A stretch of 64,000 nt of DNA from Alteromonas aquimaris (GTDB lineage Bacteria > Pseudomonadota > Gammaproteobacteria > Enterobacterales > Alteromonadaceae), in NCBI RefSeq assembly GCF_026183695.1, contig NZ_JAPFRD010000010.1, positions 172,072 to 236,071 of the forward strand. The letters run 5' to 3'. How positions within the stretch are numbered: position 1 is the first letter of the stretch; each line of letters opens with the position of its first letter. The notes under the pieces are model-generated. The model was given only the letters and a program-made list of their open reading frames with translations. It was not told the origin of the DNA and did no database searches. A program made the translations under genes and the position numbers. Of this stretch, positions 28,924 to 37,832 are shown in pieces.

Positions 28924-28968
28924 GAGCAGTAGACTTCAGTTGACAGTGATAACACCTTACTCATGTTA

Positions 28969-28984
28969 ACTTGTATATACAAGT
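28969..28984. promoter_or_regulatory. HutC-type operator
   Basis: ACTTGTATATACAAGT is a perfect 16-bp palindrome. It resembles HutC/GntR-family operators (TTGTATATACAA core) and lies 45 bases before hutC and 47 before hutI, where a single repressor dimer could cover both divergent promoters. Confidence 0.85.
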
Positions 28985-29031
28985 GTAGACAAGTAAACTA
29001 AATAAAAGTCTTTTACCTGAGAGCCTCTATT

Positions 29032-30228
29032 ATGTCTTCCACGTTCATCAAAAATGCACGCATAGCTACTGCAAATGAACACGGCGACTTTGTTCATGTT
29101 GATGCAACTGAAATGTTGCTTAAAGACGGAAAAATCTACGCGATGGGTAATAACTTAACCGTTGAGGCTGAGACCACGGTTGATGCTAACGGCCAGTGGT
29201 GCTTACCCGGGTTTATCGATTGTCATACTCACCTGGTTTACGGGGGCAACCGCGCCAATGAATTTTCTCAGCGTCTGACTGGAGTGAGCTATGAAACCAT
29301 CAGTAAGCAAGGAGGGGGAATCAAAAACACTGTGCGCGCCACACGAGCATTGGATGAGGATTCGTTGCTCACCCAAACCCTTAGAAGAGCAAAACGTCTT
29401 GCCGAAGAAGGAGTAACCACGGTTGAGATAAAGTCAGGCTACGGTCTAGATAAAGAAACTGAAATCCGTATGCTAAACGTGGCGCAGAAAGTGGGCGAAC
29501 TCGCCAATCTCAATATTCAGCGTACATTCCTAGGGGCGCATGCTCTTCCCCCTGATTCCGAATTATCTGCAGAAGAATATATCGATTTTGTTTGTCAAAC
29601 GATGATCCCGTATGTCGCCGAACATCAATTAGCAGACGCAGTGGACGTATTTTGTGAACGTGTAGGTTTTAATCTGGCTCAAACCGAACGGGTCTTTATG
29701 GCAGCGAAACAATCAAATTTACGCGTAAAAGGCCACGTTGAACAATTGAGCGACAGTAAGGGGGCGGCCCTTGCAGCAAAATACCATGCACTGTCGGTAG
29801 ATCACATTGAATATTTGGCCCAGGGCGATGTCCCTCTGTTAGCCGAAGCAGGCACGGTTGCTGTGTTGTTGCCGGGGGCATTCTACTTTTTGAAAGAAAC
29901 CCAGCTACCACCGATTGAGACTCTCAGAAAATATAAAGTTCCGATGGCGGTTTCCACCGACATGAACCCGGGCACCTCGCCCATTGCATCGCTGTTAACG
30001 TGCACCAATATGGCTTGCGTTTTATTTGGCCTCACCACTTCAGAAGCATTGACAGGCATAACAGCCCATGCAGCAAAAGCGTTAGGGTTGACACGAAAAG
30101 GGATAATTAAAGAAGGGTTTGATGCGGACGTTTGTTTGTGGGATATCGGGTCGCCTGATTCTCTGGTATATGAAATTAACGGTTATCGCCCCACAGCTAA
30201 ATGGATAGGAGGTAAACGTGTCCTTTAA
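29032..30228 (+). CDS. hutI: imidazolonepropionase
   Basis: 398 residues, an amidohydrolase-superfamily enzyme opening the imidazolone ring to N-formimino-L-glutamate. The metal site starts with FIDCHTHLVYGGNR (HxH). Further ligands are expected in FLGAHALPP, KGHVEQLSD and VSTDMNPGT, all present. It is the first gene of the hutIG operon and overlaps hutG by 11 bases. Confidence 0.97.
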   Translation: MSSTFIKNARIATANEHGDFVHVDATEMLLKDGKIYAMGNNLTVEAETTVDANGQWCLPGFIDCHTHLVYGGNRANEFSQRLTGVSYETISKQGGGIKNTVRATRALDEDSLLTQTLRRAKRLAEEGVTTVEIKSGYGLDKETEIRMLNVAQKVGELANLNIQRTFLGAHALPPDSELSAEEYIDFVCQTMIPYVAEHQLADAVDVFCERVGFNLAQTERVFMAAKQSNLRVKGHVEQLSDSKGAALAAKYHALSVDHIEYLAQGDVPLLAEAGTVAVLLPGAFYFLKETQLPPIETLRKYKVPMAVSTDMNPGTSPIASLLTCTNMACVLFGLTTSEALTGITAHAAKALGLTRKGIIKEGFDADVCLWDIGSPDSLVYEINGYRPTAKWIGGKRVL

Positions 30229-31156
30229 AACTTTGTGGCAAGGTAGAGTCGATGCAGAAGATGGTGCAACAGGACAGCGCTGGCATCAGGTTGTAAAATT
30301 CGAACGCTCCTGCGTCTCAAAAGAGACAACTACCCTAATAGGCTATCCGAATGATCTGGGTGTGGCGGCTAACAAGGGTCGAGTAGGCGCATCGGGAGGA
30401 CCGAACGCTATCAGGCAGTTTCTTGCCAACTTACCCTGGCATCAAAACAGTGAACTGTTAGATGCGGGTGACGCGCCCATTTCAGATGAGCTTGCAACAA
30501 CCCAGTCGGCTTTTGCCGCTAAAGTAGTAGAAGCACTAGAAAATGGTCAAAGTGTGCTGGGCCTGGGGGGCGGACATGATATTGCATGGGGCAGTTTCCA
30601 GGGGTTGGCCCAACATTCTGCTAAACGCATTGGAATAATTAATTTTGATGCCCACCTCGACTTGCGCAAACCGGCTCCAGCCACCTCATCGGGCACCCCC
30701 TTCAGACAAGTGGCAGAATACTGTCAACACAATGGACTGCAATTTCACTATGCCTGCTTAGGCGTTTCAAAAGCTGCAAATACTCAAGCCCTATTCGATT
30801 ATGCTGAAAAAACACACACCAGCATGCTGTTTGATATTGATTTTACCTTGAGCAATGCCCAGCAAGCGATATTGCCTATGCTTAGAGAGGTTGATCAGCT
30901 TTACGTTACCGTGTGTATGGATGCCTTTCCGGTATCTTTGTGTCCTGGTGTTAGTGCTCCGTCCGCGCTGGGCATTTGTCCAAATGAAACCATAAAAGTC
31001 ATACAGTGGCTCAGTAACGCATGTACCGAGCATGATGTAGAGTGGCGGCTAAGTGATATCGCCGAATTAAATCCAAGTTTGGATAGCGATAACAAAACAG
31101 CACGTTTTGCTGCGCGCATTGCTTTTGAATTGACCAGCGCAATGAGTCGCTTTTAA
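30218..31156 (+). CDS. hutG: formimidoylglutamase (ureohydrolase family)
   Basis: 312 residues from a GTG start that overlaps the 3' end of hutI. Arginase-fold enzyme producing glutamate and formamide. Mn-binding motifs are seen as LGLGGGHDIAWGSFQG, NFDAHLDLR and CMDAFPVSLCPGVSAPSALG. In the last one a Cys and Ala replace residues that are often Asp in arginases; the FPxxxxPGVSAP context is as in other HutG proteins. A GGAGG lies about 5 bases before the GTG, supporting this start. Confidence 0.93.
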   Translation: MSFKTLWQGRVDAEDGATGQRWHQVVKFERSCVSKETTTLIGYPNDLGVAANKGRVGASGGPNAIRQFLANLPWHQNSELLDAGDAPISDELATTQSAFAAKVVEALENGQSVLGLGGGHDIAWGSFQGLAQHSAKRIGIINFDAHLDLRKPAPATSSGTPFRQVAEYCQHNGLQFHYACLGVSKAANTQALFDYAEKTHTSMLFDIDFTLSNAQQAILPMLREVDQLYVTVCMDAFPVSLCPGVSAPSALGICPNETIKVIQWLSNACTEHDVEWRLSDIAELNPSLDSDNKTARFAARIAFELTSAMSRF

Positions 31157-31266
31157 ATTCCCTGGCCAATAGGCGGGCGCAACTAACTTTTATTATGGAA
31201 TGAACGAGCGGACGGATAGCACCACTCCATGCCCCATCTTGTCGCGCAAAAGTGGTTAGGGGCTTT

Positions 31267-31280
31267 TGAATACGTATTCA
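31267..31280. promoter_or_regulatory. LacI-type operator, distal copy before TonB receptor
   Basis: TGAATACGTATTCA is a perfect 14-bp palindrome, the best instance in the window. It lies 362 bases before the receptor start and 111 bases after hutG. Confidence 0.72.
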
Positions 31281-31504
31281 TTGATTTCGTCCTCCTACGC
31301 CTACCACGCTTGTTAAATTCCAAACTTTGTCTTAACAATTTGGGTCTTACAAACATGGCTACAGATACTGCTGGACAATTGGTTGGCTACCCCACACACT
31401 GCTACAATAATGATAATTCTGAAGGTTACGGAAGATTTATAAAACTGTTGCATAAAGCGCATGTCCATACGCATATTTGTTAAGTTTTTGTTACCCAGAC
31501 AGGA

Positions 31505-31518
31505 TGAATACGTATGCA
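31505..31518. promoter_or_regulatory. LacI-type operator, proximal copy before TonB receptor
   Basis: TGAATACGTATGCA, the same 14-bp motif with one asymmetric position, 124 bases before the receptor start. Two sites could allow DNA looping by a tetrameric or paired LacI protein. Confidence 0.72.
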
Positions 31519-31641
31519 GTCGCTTGTGTCGCTAAAACCACAGGCGGTACTATTTCATCGTCCTAATAGATGCATTTTAATCTAGAACAATAATGCTTGA
31601 AATAAGCAAAGAAAACACACATTACTACTCAGGATTCTGAT

Positions 31642-34440
31642 ATGAAAACATTCAAACCCAATTTAATTACCACGGCTATTGTTGCCAGTGGAATTACACT
31701 TGGCTCGTTGCCAGTTATGGCACAGCAAAATGATACCAGTCTAACTGACGCAGAAGAGCAAACTGTTGAGGTAATTGAAGTTTCAGGTATCCGTGCAAGT
31801 TTACAAAAATCTCAGGCAATCAAAATGTCTGAAACATCTATTGTAGAAGCGATTACTGCCGAAGATATCGGTAAGTTACCCGACTCAAGTATCGCTGAAT
31901 CAATCGCTCGCCTACCCGGTCTGGCCGCTCAGCGTTTAAACGGCCGTTCAAGCTCAATCTCTATTCGTGGTTTAGGTGAAGACTTCAGTACTGCGACGTT
32001 TAATGGCCGCGAACAGGTAACCCTTGGTGACAACCGCGGTGTTGAGTTTGACGTATACCCTTCTGAAATCATGAACGAAGTTATCGTTTATAAAACACCA
32101 GAAGCGACACTGATGACGCAAGGCATCGGTGGTACTATCGATATGCGTACCATCAAGCCACTTGCCCATGGCGAACAAACTGTTGCGGTAACCCTGCGCG
32201 GAGAGAAAAACGATATTGGTGCATTAAACCCGGATGGTGAAGACACTGGCTGGCGTGGAAGTTTCTCTTATATTGACCAGTTTGCAGACGACAAAGTAGG
32301 CCTGGCTTTCGCCTATTCTCACATGGACTCACCTAATAACGAAGAACGTTTTAATACGTGGGGTTGGCCCGATGGCACCATTGGCGGTATGAAGCCGTTT
32401 GTTCGCTCAGCCGAATTAACTCGCGATACGTTAATGGCAGTAGTAGAGTTTAACCCTTCTAACGATTTACGTGTTAATGCCGATGCACTGTACATTGATT
32501 TTGAAGATAATCAGGTGCTACGTGGTATTGAGATCCCTGCTGCGTGGGGTGATGCGGGTATTCGTGTAGACGAGACCTTAAATGGTCAAAGCTTAACGGG
32601 TCGAATCGGTGGACCTGGTTCACCTGTTGGTGGTGTTGTGCGTAATGACGTTACCGTTCGTGAAGCAGAACTATTCGCTTTGGGCTTAAACATGGAATAC
32701 GACCTGAACGCAGACTGGGTACTGGAATTTGATGTTGCTTACTCACAAGTGGAACGTAACACCTGGGCCCTTGAGACCTATGCAGGTTCTGGCCGTGGTT
32801 TTGCAGATCGTCAGCCTGAGCAAATCAATTTTAGTTTTGCTCCAGACTTCCAAAGCGTCAACCTTAATCCAATGCTGGATTACGGTGATCACAGTGTAAT
32901 CCAATTAGGTAACCCGCAAAGCTGGGGTTGGGGGAACTTAACTGATCTTGAAAGCAATGATGATCAGGATGGCTTTATCAATACGCCAACCATTGACGAT
33001 GAGTTGACTACGTTGAAGCTAGCCGCTCAGCGCGTGATTAGCAATGACTTCATTAGCAGCATCGAATTCGGTACCTATTTCAGCCAACGTGAAAAATCTA
33101 AACAAGATCTTGGTTTATTCTTAACCCTGCCAGGTGCGTTAGACAGCGACGGCAAAGTCATTCCTGGATATCGGATGCCGGTTCCTGAAGAATATCGCCT
33201 GCCAAATACCTCTTTAGCCTTCATTGGCATAGATGACATGATTTCATTTGACTCGTTCAGATTCTGGAGTGATGGCAACTATGTTGAATTTGATTCAAGA
33301 GTGGCCGACCCGGCACGTTGGGAAAACACTTGGGATGTATCTGAAGACATTTCGTTAGCCTTTATAAAAGCCAACATCGACACGGAACTTGGCAATGTAC
33401 CGGTGCGCGGAAATGTGGGTGTTCAGGTTGTGCATACCGACCAAAGCTCTGACGGTTTCACTACACGCCGCCTTGCGAATAGAAGAGTAGTGGTGAGTAA
33501 TACATCAGGGGGAGATGACTACGTCGAAGTATTACCTAGCTTGAATCTGATATTTGATATTGCAGATGATCAGGCGGTTCGTTTTGGTGTGTCTAAAACC
33601 ATGTCGCGTTCTCGTATGGATCGTATGAACGCAAGTACAGGTGATCTGAACTATAACGAGCAAGTGGGTATTTGGTCTGGCTCGGTTGCAAACCCTGGCC
33701 TGAAGCCCGTTACTGCGAATCAGTTAGACTTAACCTATGAGAACTATTTCCATGCTGAAGGTTATTTTGCTGCTGCGTTGTTCTATAAAGACATCAGTGA
33801 CTGGCAGGAAAGACTACCCTCTTTCGTAGATACATCTGACCTGACTCCTCCTACTGGGCAGCCTGTAGCGCCAATCGGTGTGCTTTCATCCTGGCAGAAC
33901 GTCGGCGACGGTGAAGTGTCTGGTGCCGAGTTCACCGTTTCTTTACCAGGTGTGATGTTCTCTGACGCTCTGGAAGGGTTTGGTGGTATTTTCTCTGCTA
34001 CATTCTTAGACAGTGAGTTAAGCTATCAGTTAGAAGTACCTACCGACCTTGATGGTGGTACGCAAGTGATTGAATTTACCAATAACGTACCCGGCCTTTC
34101 GGACGAAGTGTTCAATGCAACTGTCTATTATGAAAGACATGGTTTCCAGACACGTGTAAGTATGAGAAAACGTACCGATTTCTTAGGTGAAGTAGCGGGT
34201 CTAAGCTTAAACCGTGAACCAGTAAACGTGAATGGCAGCACCTTAGTAGATGCGCAAATCAGTTATGACTTCTCTGAGTCTGGTATTGAAGCACTTGATG
34301 GACTGACTGTAACCCTTCAGGCGCAAAACCTGACTGATGAAGAGTTCATTACTTACCACTCGGTTGATGGCGGAACTGACGTACGCGACGTTCAACGTTT
34401 TGGTCGCAACTACTTATTTGGTATCAACTACACCTTCTAA
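31642..34440 (+). CDS. TonB-dependent receptor for alpha-glucans (MalA-like)
   Basis: 932 residues. Signal peptide ends near PVMAQ (about residue 27). A TonB-box-like EVIEVSGIRASL precedes the plug (about 55-180: DIGKLPDSSIAESIARLPG; SISIRGLGEDFS). The remainder is the beta-barrel, ending in NYLFGINYTF with the C-terminal Phe needed for barrel assembly. The N-terminal layout matches the Xanthomonas/Caulobacter carbohydrate receptor subfamily that includes MalA, the maltodextrin receptor. Two LacI-type palindromes lie upstream and a halogenase gene lies downstream. Ligand inferred from neighbours. Confidence 0.9.
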   Translation: MKTFKPNLITTAIVASGITLGSLPVMAQQNDTSLTDAEEQTVEVIEVSGIRASLQKSQAIKMSETSIVEAITAEDIGKLPDSSIAESIARLPGLAAQRLNGRSSSISIRGLGEDFSTATFNGREQVTLGDNRGVEFDVYPSEIMNEVIVYKTPEATLMTQGIGGTIDMRTIKPLAHGEQTVAVTLRGEKNDIGALNPDGEDTGWRGSFSYIDQFADDKVGLAFAYSHMDSPNNEERFNTWGWPDGTIGGMKPFVRSAELTRDTLMAVVEFNPSNDLRVNADALYIDFEDNQVLRGIEIPAAWGDAGIRVDETLNGQSLTGRIGGPGSPVGGVVRNDVTVREAELFALGLNMEYDLNADWVLEFDVAYSQVERNTWALETYAGSGRGFADRQPEQINFSFAPDFQSVNLNPMLDYGDHSVIQLGNPQSWGWGNLTDLESNDDQDGFINTPTIDDELTTLKLAAQRVISNDFISSIEFGTYFSQREKSKQDLGLFLTLPGALDSDGKVIPGYRMPVPEEYRLPNTSLAFIGIDDMISFDSFRFWSDGNYVEFDSRVADPARWENTWDVSEDISLAFIKANIDTELGNVPVRGNVGVQVVHTDQSSDGFTTRRLANRRVVVSNTSGGDDYVEVLPSLNLIFDIADDQAVRFGVSKTMSRSRMDRMNASTGDLNYNEQVGIWSGSVANPGLKPVTANQLDLTYENYFHAEGYFAAALFYKDISDWQERLPSFVDTSDLTPPTGQPVAPIGVLSSWQNVGDGEVSGAEFTVSLPGVMFSDALEGFGGIFSATFLDSELSYQLEVPTDLDGGTQVIEFTNNVPGLSDEVFNATVYYERHGFQTRVSMRKRTDFLGEVAGLSLNREPVNVNGSTLVDAQISYDFSESGIEALDGLTVTLQAQNLTDEEFITYHSVDGGTDVRDVQRFGRNYLFGINYTF

Positions 34441-34470
34441 TAGTTAGTTTTAGCTAAACATTAGTAATGC

Positions 34471-34509
34471 AAATACCCTTGCGGGACTCGTCTCACAAGG
34501 GTATTTTTG
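34471..34509 (+). terminator. terminator after the TonB receptor gene
   Basis: AAATACCCTTG (34471-34481) and CAAGGGTATTT (34496-34506) form a perfect 11-bp stem followed by TTT. It implies that the downstream halogenase is expressed by read-through or its own promoter. Confidence 0.8.
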
Positions 34510-34545
34510 TTTCTGGCAAGTGCAAACATTGGGCACAAAAATAAT

Positions 34546-36018
34546 ATGAAAGTAGTTATCGTTGGCGGGGGCTCTTCTGGCTGGATGGCGGCAAGTCTGT
34601 TATCCCGTCTTATGGGTAACCAATTGCAAATTACCCTGATAGAGTCAGATCAAATCCAGACCGTGGGAGTGGGTGAAGCTACCATTCCCGCTATTCAACA
34701 TTTTAACCGCGTATTAGGAATTGACGAGAGAACCTTTCTGAGTAAAACCAAAGGATCAATAAAACTGGGGATCAATTTCAACGGCTGGTTTAATGCCGAT
34801 GAAAGTTATATGCATGCGTTTGGAGCGATTGGAAAAGATATGGGACTTGCGGGGTTTCATCATACCTGGTTAAAAGCCAGAAGTTTGGGTGAAACAAAAA
34901 ATCTGTGGGACTATTCGTTAAACTTCCAGGCAAGTAAACAAAATAAATACACCACGCTGCCCACTATCCCTAATACTAAAATGTCAGGACTGGTGCATGC
35001 GTATCATCTTGATGCCGGTCTCTATGCCGCTCATTTACGCCAGTTAAGTGAAGCGTCAGGCGTTAAACGCATTGAAGGCAAAGTAAACCACGTTAAGCTT
35101 GAACCTGCTTCAGGTTTTATTGAGTCGTTACAGCTTGAGTCCGGTGAAGTCATCAGCGGAGACCTCTTTATCGACTGTTCTGGCTTCAGGGCTTTACTTA
35201 TTGAAGGGGCGCTTAAAACAGGTTACGAAGACTGGCGTCACTGGCTACCCTGCGACAGGGCAATTGCTGCGGGCAGTGACAGGCTTTCTCCCCTGCCCCC
35301 TTATACATCATCAACCGCACATGAAGCTGGCTGGCAGTGGCAGATCCCGCTGCAGCATCGCACAGGTAATGGCTCGGTTTATTGCAGTGACTTTATGGAT
35401 GATGACACGGCTTTAAATAATCTGCTTAATAATATAAACAGTGAACCGCTCAACGAACCTAAAGTCATTCGTTTTATCACCGGTCGCCGGCAAAAGCAGT
35501 GGTACAAGAACTGCGTATCACTAGGCTTGTCCAGTGGTTTTATTGAACCATTGGAATCGACGAGCTTGCACTTGGTGCAAGCAGGGCTGGTTCGGTTAGT
35601 TAAGTTTTTCCCCCACAAGCGAATTAATGCCGTAGACGTTGACGAATATAATAAACAGTCAAAAATTGAATTTGAGCGCATTCGTGACTTTATTATCCTG
35701 CATTATTACCTGAATAATCGAAACGGTGCGTTTTGGGAGCGCTGTCGTCACATGGATATTCCCGACTCCCTTGCCAGTAAAATAGCGTTGTTCAAAGAAT
35801 CGGGCAGAGTTTTCCGGGAACAGGATGAATTATTTACTGAAATCGCCTGGATCCAGGTGATGCTGGGCCAAGGGATTGTACCCAGGCAATTTCATCCCCT
35901 TGCTGACAGTTTGTCAGATGCGCAGCGAAGTGATTTACTGACAAGTCTGAAGCAGTTGATTGACGGTACGGTAAATCAACTACCCACCCATGAATCGTTC
36001 TTGCAAACCATGGTGTAG
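34546..36018 (+). CDS. flavin-dependent tryptophan halogenase family protein
   Basis: 490 residues from ATG at 34546. An earlier in-frame TTG (34507) lies inside the preceding terminator and is unlikely. FAD-binding GGGSSGWMAA is at the N-terminus, the WxWxIP halogenase signature appears as GWQWQIP, and the catalytic Lys candidate is in KGSIKLGINFNGW. So the residues needed for HOCl-type halogenation look intact. Members next to TonB receptors in sugar loci are common in Alteromonas and Caulobacter relatives, but their substrate there is unknown. Its place between the receptor and a GH13 amylase suggests a role tied to alpha-glucan use. Confidence 0.9.
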   Translation: MKVVIVGGGSSGWMAASLLSRLMGNQLQITLIESDQIQTVGVGEATIPAIQHFNRVLGIDERTFLSKTKGSIKLGINFNGWFNADESYMHAFGAIGKDMGLAGFHHTWLKARSLGETKNLWDYSLNFQASKQNKYTTLPTIPNTKMSGLVHAYHLDAGLYAAHLRQLSEASGVKRIEGKVNHVKLEPASGFIESLQLESGEVISGDLFIDCSGFRALLIEGALKTGYEDWRHWLPCDRAIAAGSDRLSPLPPYTSSTAHEAGWQWQIPLQHRTGNGSVYCSDFMDDDTALNNLLNNINSEPLNEPKVIRFITGRRQKQWYKNCVSLGLSSGFIEPLESTSLHLVQAGLVRLVKFFPHKRINAVDVDEYNKQSKIEFERIRDFIILHYYLNNRNGAFWERCRHMDIPDSLASKIALFKESGRVFREQDELFTEIAWIQVMLGQGIVPRQFHPLADSLSDAQRSDLLTSLKQLIDGTVNQLPTHESFLQTMV

Positions 36019-36086
36019 TTGTGTTTTCTAATGGCGAGTAACCGCCATAGTGCTTGCTTATTTCAGGAACGGGCGGGCATTAAGAA

Positions 36087-36126
36087 AAAAGCGCCACCGC
36101 ACTGTTCTGTGTGAAGTGGCGCTTTT
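36087..36126. terminator. bidirectional terminator, halogenase and GH13
   Basis: AAAAGCGCCAC (36087-36097) and GTGGCGCTTTT (36116-36126) form an 11-bp stem; inner CGCAC/GTGTG can extend it. It lies between the convergent halogenase (stop 36018) and GH13 (stop 36128), directly abutting the latter. Confidence 0.8.
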
Positions 36127-36127
36127 G

Positions 36128-37519
36128 TTAATTCTCAGAACCAGACAACATCACCTTATATTCCCACGGTTTTAGTTCGTAGCTGGATTGCGCATCCACA
36201 GTGATTTGATTGCCGTTAAGATCACTGTACTTCCCAAAATGCTTCTTATCGTCAAACGTCACCGCTATGTTCTTTGAGGTGAAATTAAACAGAGCGAACA
36301 CTTTGTTGCTATCCTTTTCCCTTATAAACGATAGCACTTCATCCGGAGCACTGTTTTTAACACGCAGCATAGTAGCTCCTTCTTTGCCGTGCCACAGCGC
36401 AGGGTTATTCTCTAAAACGGTATTTAGTTGCGTAATCAAATCGGCGAAGTGATGAGATTTCCATTGAATAGGGTCCTTTTCGAAAAATGCTAAACGCTTA
36501 TCATTGCCAGCCTCAACCCCATTGTAAATTAATGGCATGCCCTCGCCGATGAAAGACAAAACCAGTGCAGCTTCCACGCCATCACCTAGGCGCTCATACA
36601 TGGTACCTTCCCAGGCATTGGCATCATGATTGGACACATAGGTCATACGATAGGCATCTTTTGGATAGGCACTTTCGTTCCATGAGTAATAAACGAACAG
36701 TTTGCTCATTTCCCCTTCATGCTTGATCACGTGCATAACAGCTTCGTGCCAGCTCCAGGCATAGGTCATATCAAAGGCGTGAGCATGCAAGTCGCGGGAC
36801 TCCCATTCTGCCAGCATGAAAACAGGTTTAATCGCATCCAGTTCTTTACGCGTATTGTTCCAGAAATCTACAGGCACAAATCCAGCGACGTCAGCGCGGT
36901 AGCCATCGATATCAAATTCTTCAACCCAGTACTTGAGCGCGCGCGTCATATACTGACGAAGTTCGGGTTTACTGTAATCCAGATCAATAATGTCCGACCA
37001 ATCCCACCAGGGAGTCGGACGGAAATTGCCGTCGTAATCCCGTTCATACCAGTCTGGATGGTTTTCAACTAAGTCACTGTCCCAGGCGGTGTGATTCGCA
37101 ACCCAGTCTAAAATGACATACATGCCCTGCGCATGGGCCTCATCAATGAATTGTTTAAGCTCGTCGGCTGTACCAAATTCTGGATTGACTGCGAAATAAT
37201 CCTTAACCGAATAAGGGCTCCCTAATTCCCCTTTTCGGTTTTTTGCACCAATCGGATGGATCGGCATCAACCACAGAATATCTACGCCTAGCTTCTTGAG
37301 TCTGGGTAGTTGCTGCTGCGCAGCCTTAAAAGTCCCCTCGGGCGTAAACTGTCTGGTATTGATTTGGTAGATAGAGGCATTTTTTGCCCACTCAGGATGA
37401 GTGAGATGAATATAAGGCGCAGGCTGATATGCGGCTAACGTCTGGTTTTTAGCATCCTGAGCTTGCAGCATAAAACTGGCAAGCAACGTAACTAAGAGTG
37501 TGAAGCGTTTCATAAGCAT
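36128..37519 (-). CDS. GH13 alpha-amylase family enzyme, secreted
   Basis: 463 residues; a second ATG two codons in is equally possible. The signal peptide ends near MLQAQ (about residue 21). Compact GH13 barrel: ASIYQINTRQFTPEGTF, GSPYSVKDYFAVNPEFGT, LDWVANHTAWD, nucleophile Asp210 in DGYRADVAGF, acid/base Glu in FMLAEWES and Asp in YVSNHDANAW. A short C-terminal beta domain ends KPWEYKVMLSG. It is a single gene separated from the main glucan locus, but a LacI-type palindrome lies upstream (37771-37784). Periplasmic maltodextrin hydrolysis inferred. Confidence 0.91.
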   Translation of the reverse strand: MLMKRFTLLVTLLASFMLQAQDAKNQTLAAYQPAPYIHLTHPEWAKNASIYQINTRQFTPEGTFKAAQQQLPRLKKLGVDILWLMPIHPIGAKNRKGELGSPYSVKDYFAVNPEFGTADELKQFIDEAHAQGMYVILDWVANHTAWDSDLVENHPDWYERDYDGNFRPTPWWDWSDIIDLDYSKPELRQYMTRALKYWVEEFDIDGYRADVAGFVPVDFWNNTRKELDAIKPVFMLAEWESRDLHAHAFDMTYAWSWHEAVMHVIKHEGEMSKLFVYYSWNESAYPKDAYRMTYVSNHDANAWEGTMYERLGDGVEAALVLSFIGEGMPLIYNGVEAGNDKRLAFFEKDPIQWKSHHFADLITQLNTVLENNPALWHGKEGATMLRVKNSAPDEVLSFIREKDSNKVFALFNFTSKNIAVTFDDKKHFGKYSDLNGNQITVDAQSSYELKPWEYKVMLSGSEN

Positions 37520-37770
37520 CCATTATCATAGTGGTTTACTTTTACGATCGAAAGTGATGTGTGCTTTTCTTCAGAAGAGTACAACACGCTTTTTTTTCCA
37601 ACGTTCGATAATCCAACAGTCTAGTTATTCAGCTATCTGCGTGTCGGATTACACATTCTTCTACTCTCTATGCGCTATACATTTTGAAATCACGAAGCGT
37701 CGCTTCAGCGTGTAAACACATTTCATCACAATCAGATACTAGCCTACTGCAGATTTAACTGACGTGCTGT

Positions 37771-37784
37771 TGAATACGTTTGCA
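37771..37784. promoter_or_regulatory. LacI-type operator before the GH13 gene
   Basis: TGAATACGTTTGCA, 12 of 14 positions like TGAATACGTATTCA. It lies 252 bases upstream of the GH13 start and seven bases from the sucD terminator. Confidence 0.58.
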
Positions 37785-37790
37785 GCAAAA

Positions 37791-37818
37791 AAAAGCCCGC
37801 TTTAAAAAGCGGGCTTTT
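37791..37818 (-). terminator. terminator of the suc operon (after sucD)
   Basis: AAAAGCCCGCTTT (37791-37803) and AAAGCGGGCTTTT (37806-37818) make a 13-bp stem. The minus strand continues in T, giving a T run of eight. Confidence 0.9.
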
Positions 37819-37832
37819 ATCAACCGTTTAAA

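Larger units (their letters stand above)
31157..31641. promoter_or_regulatory. upstream region of the TonB receptor gene
   Basis: 485 bases without a convincing gene. It holds two copies of the LacI-type palindrome, 238 bases apart, both listed separately. No clear sigma-70 hexamer pair was identified between the second copy and the start codon. The frame at 31229-31483 is not coding in character. Confidence 0.55.
37520..37832. other. region between GH13 and sucD
   Basis: 313 bases without a gene. It contains the LacI-type palindrome at 37771-37784 and the sucD terminator at 37791-37818. The GH13 promoter should lie here but no hexamer pair is convincing. Confidence 0.5.

Noticed and set aside
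31229..31483. 84-codon frame before the TonB receptor
   Set aside because: It spans an operator palindrome, has no Shine-Dalgarno and resembles nothing; the region is better read as control DNA.
34507..34545. TTG start giving a longer halogenase
   Set aside because: The TTG is inside the TonB terminator and the FAD motif begins properly from the ATG at 34546.
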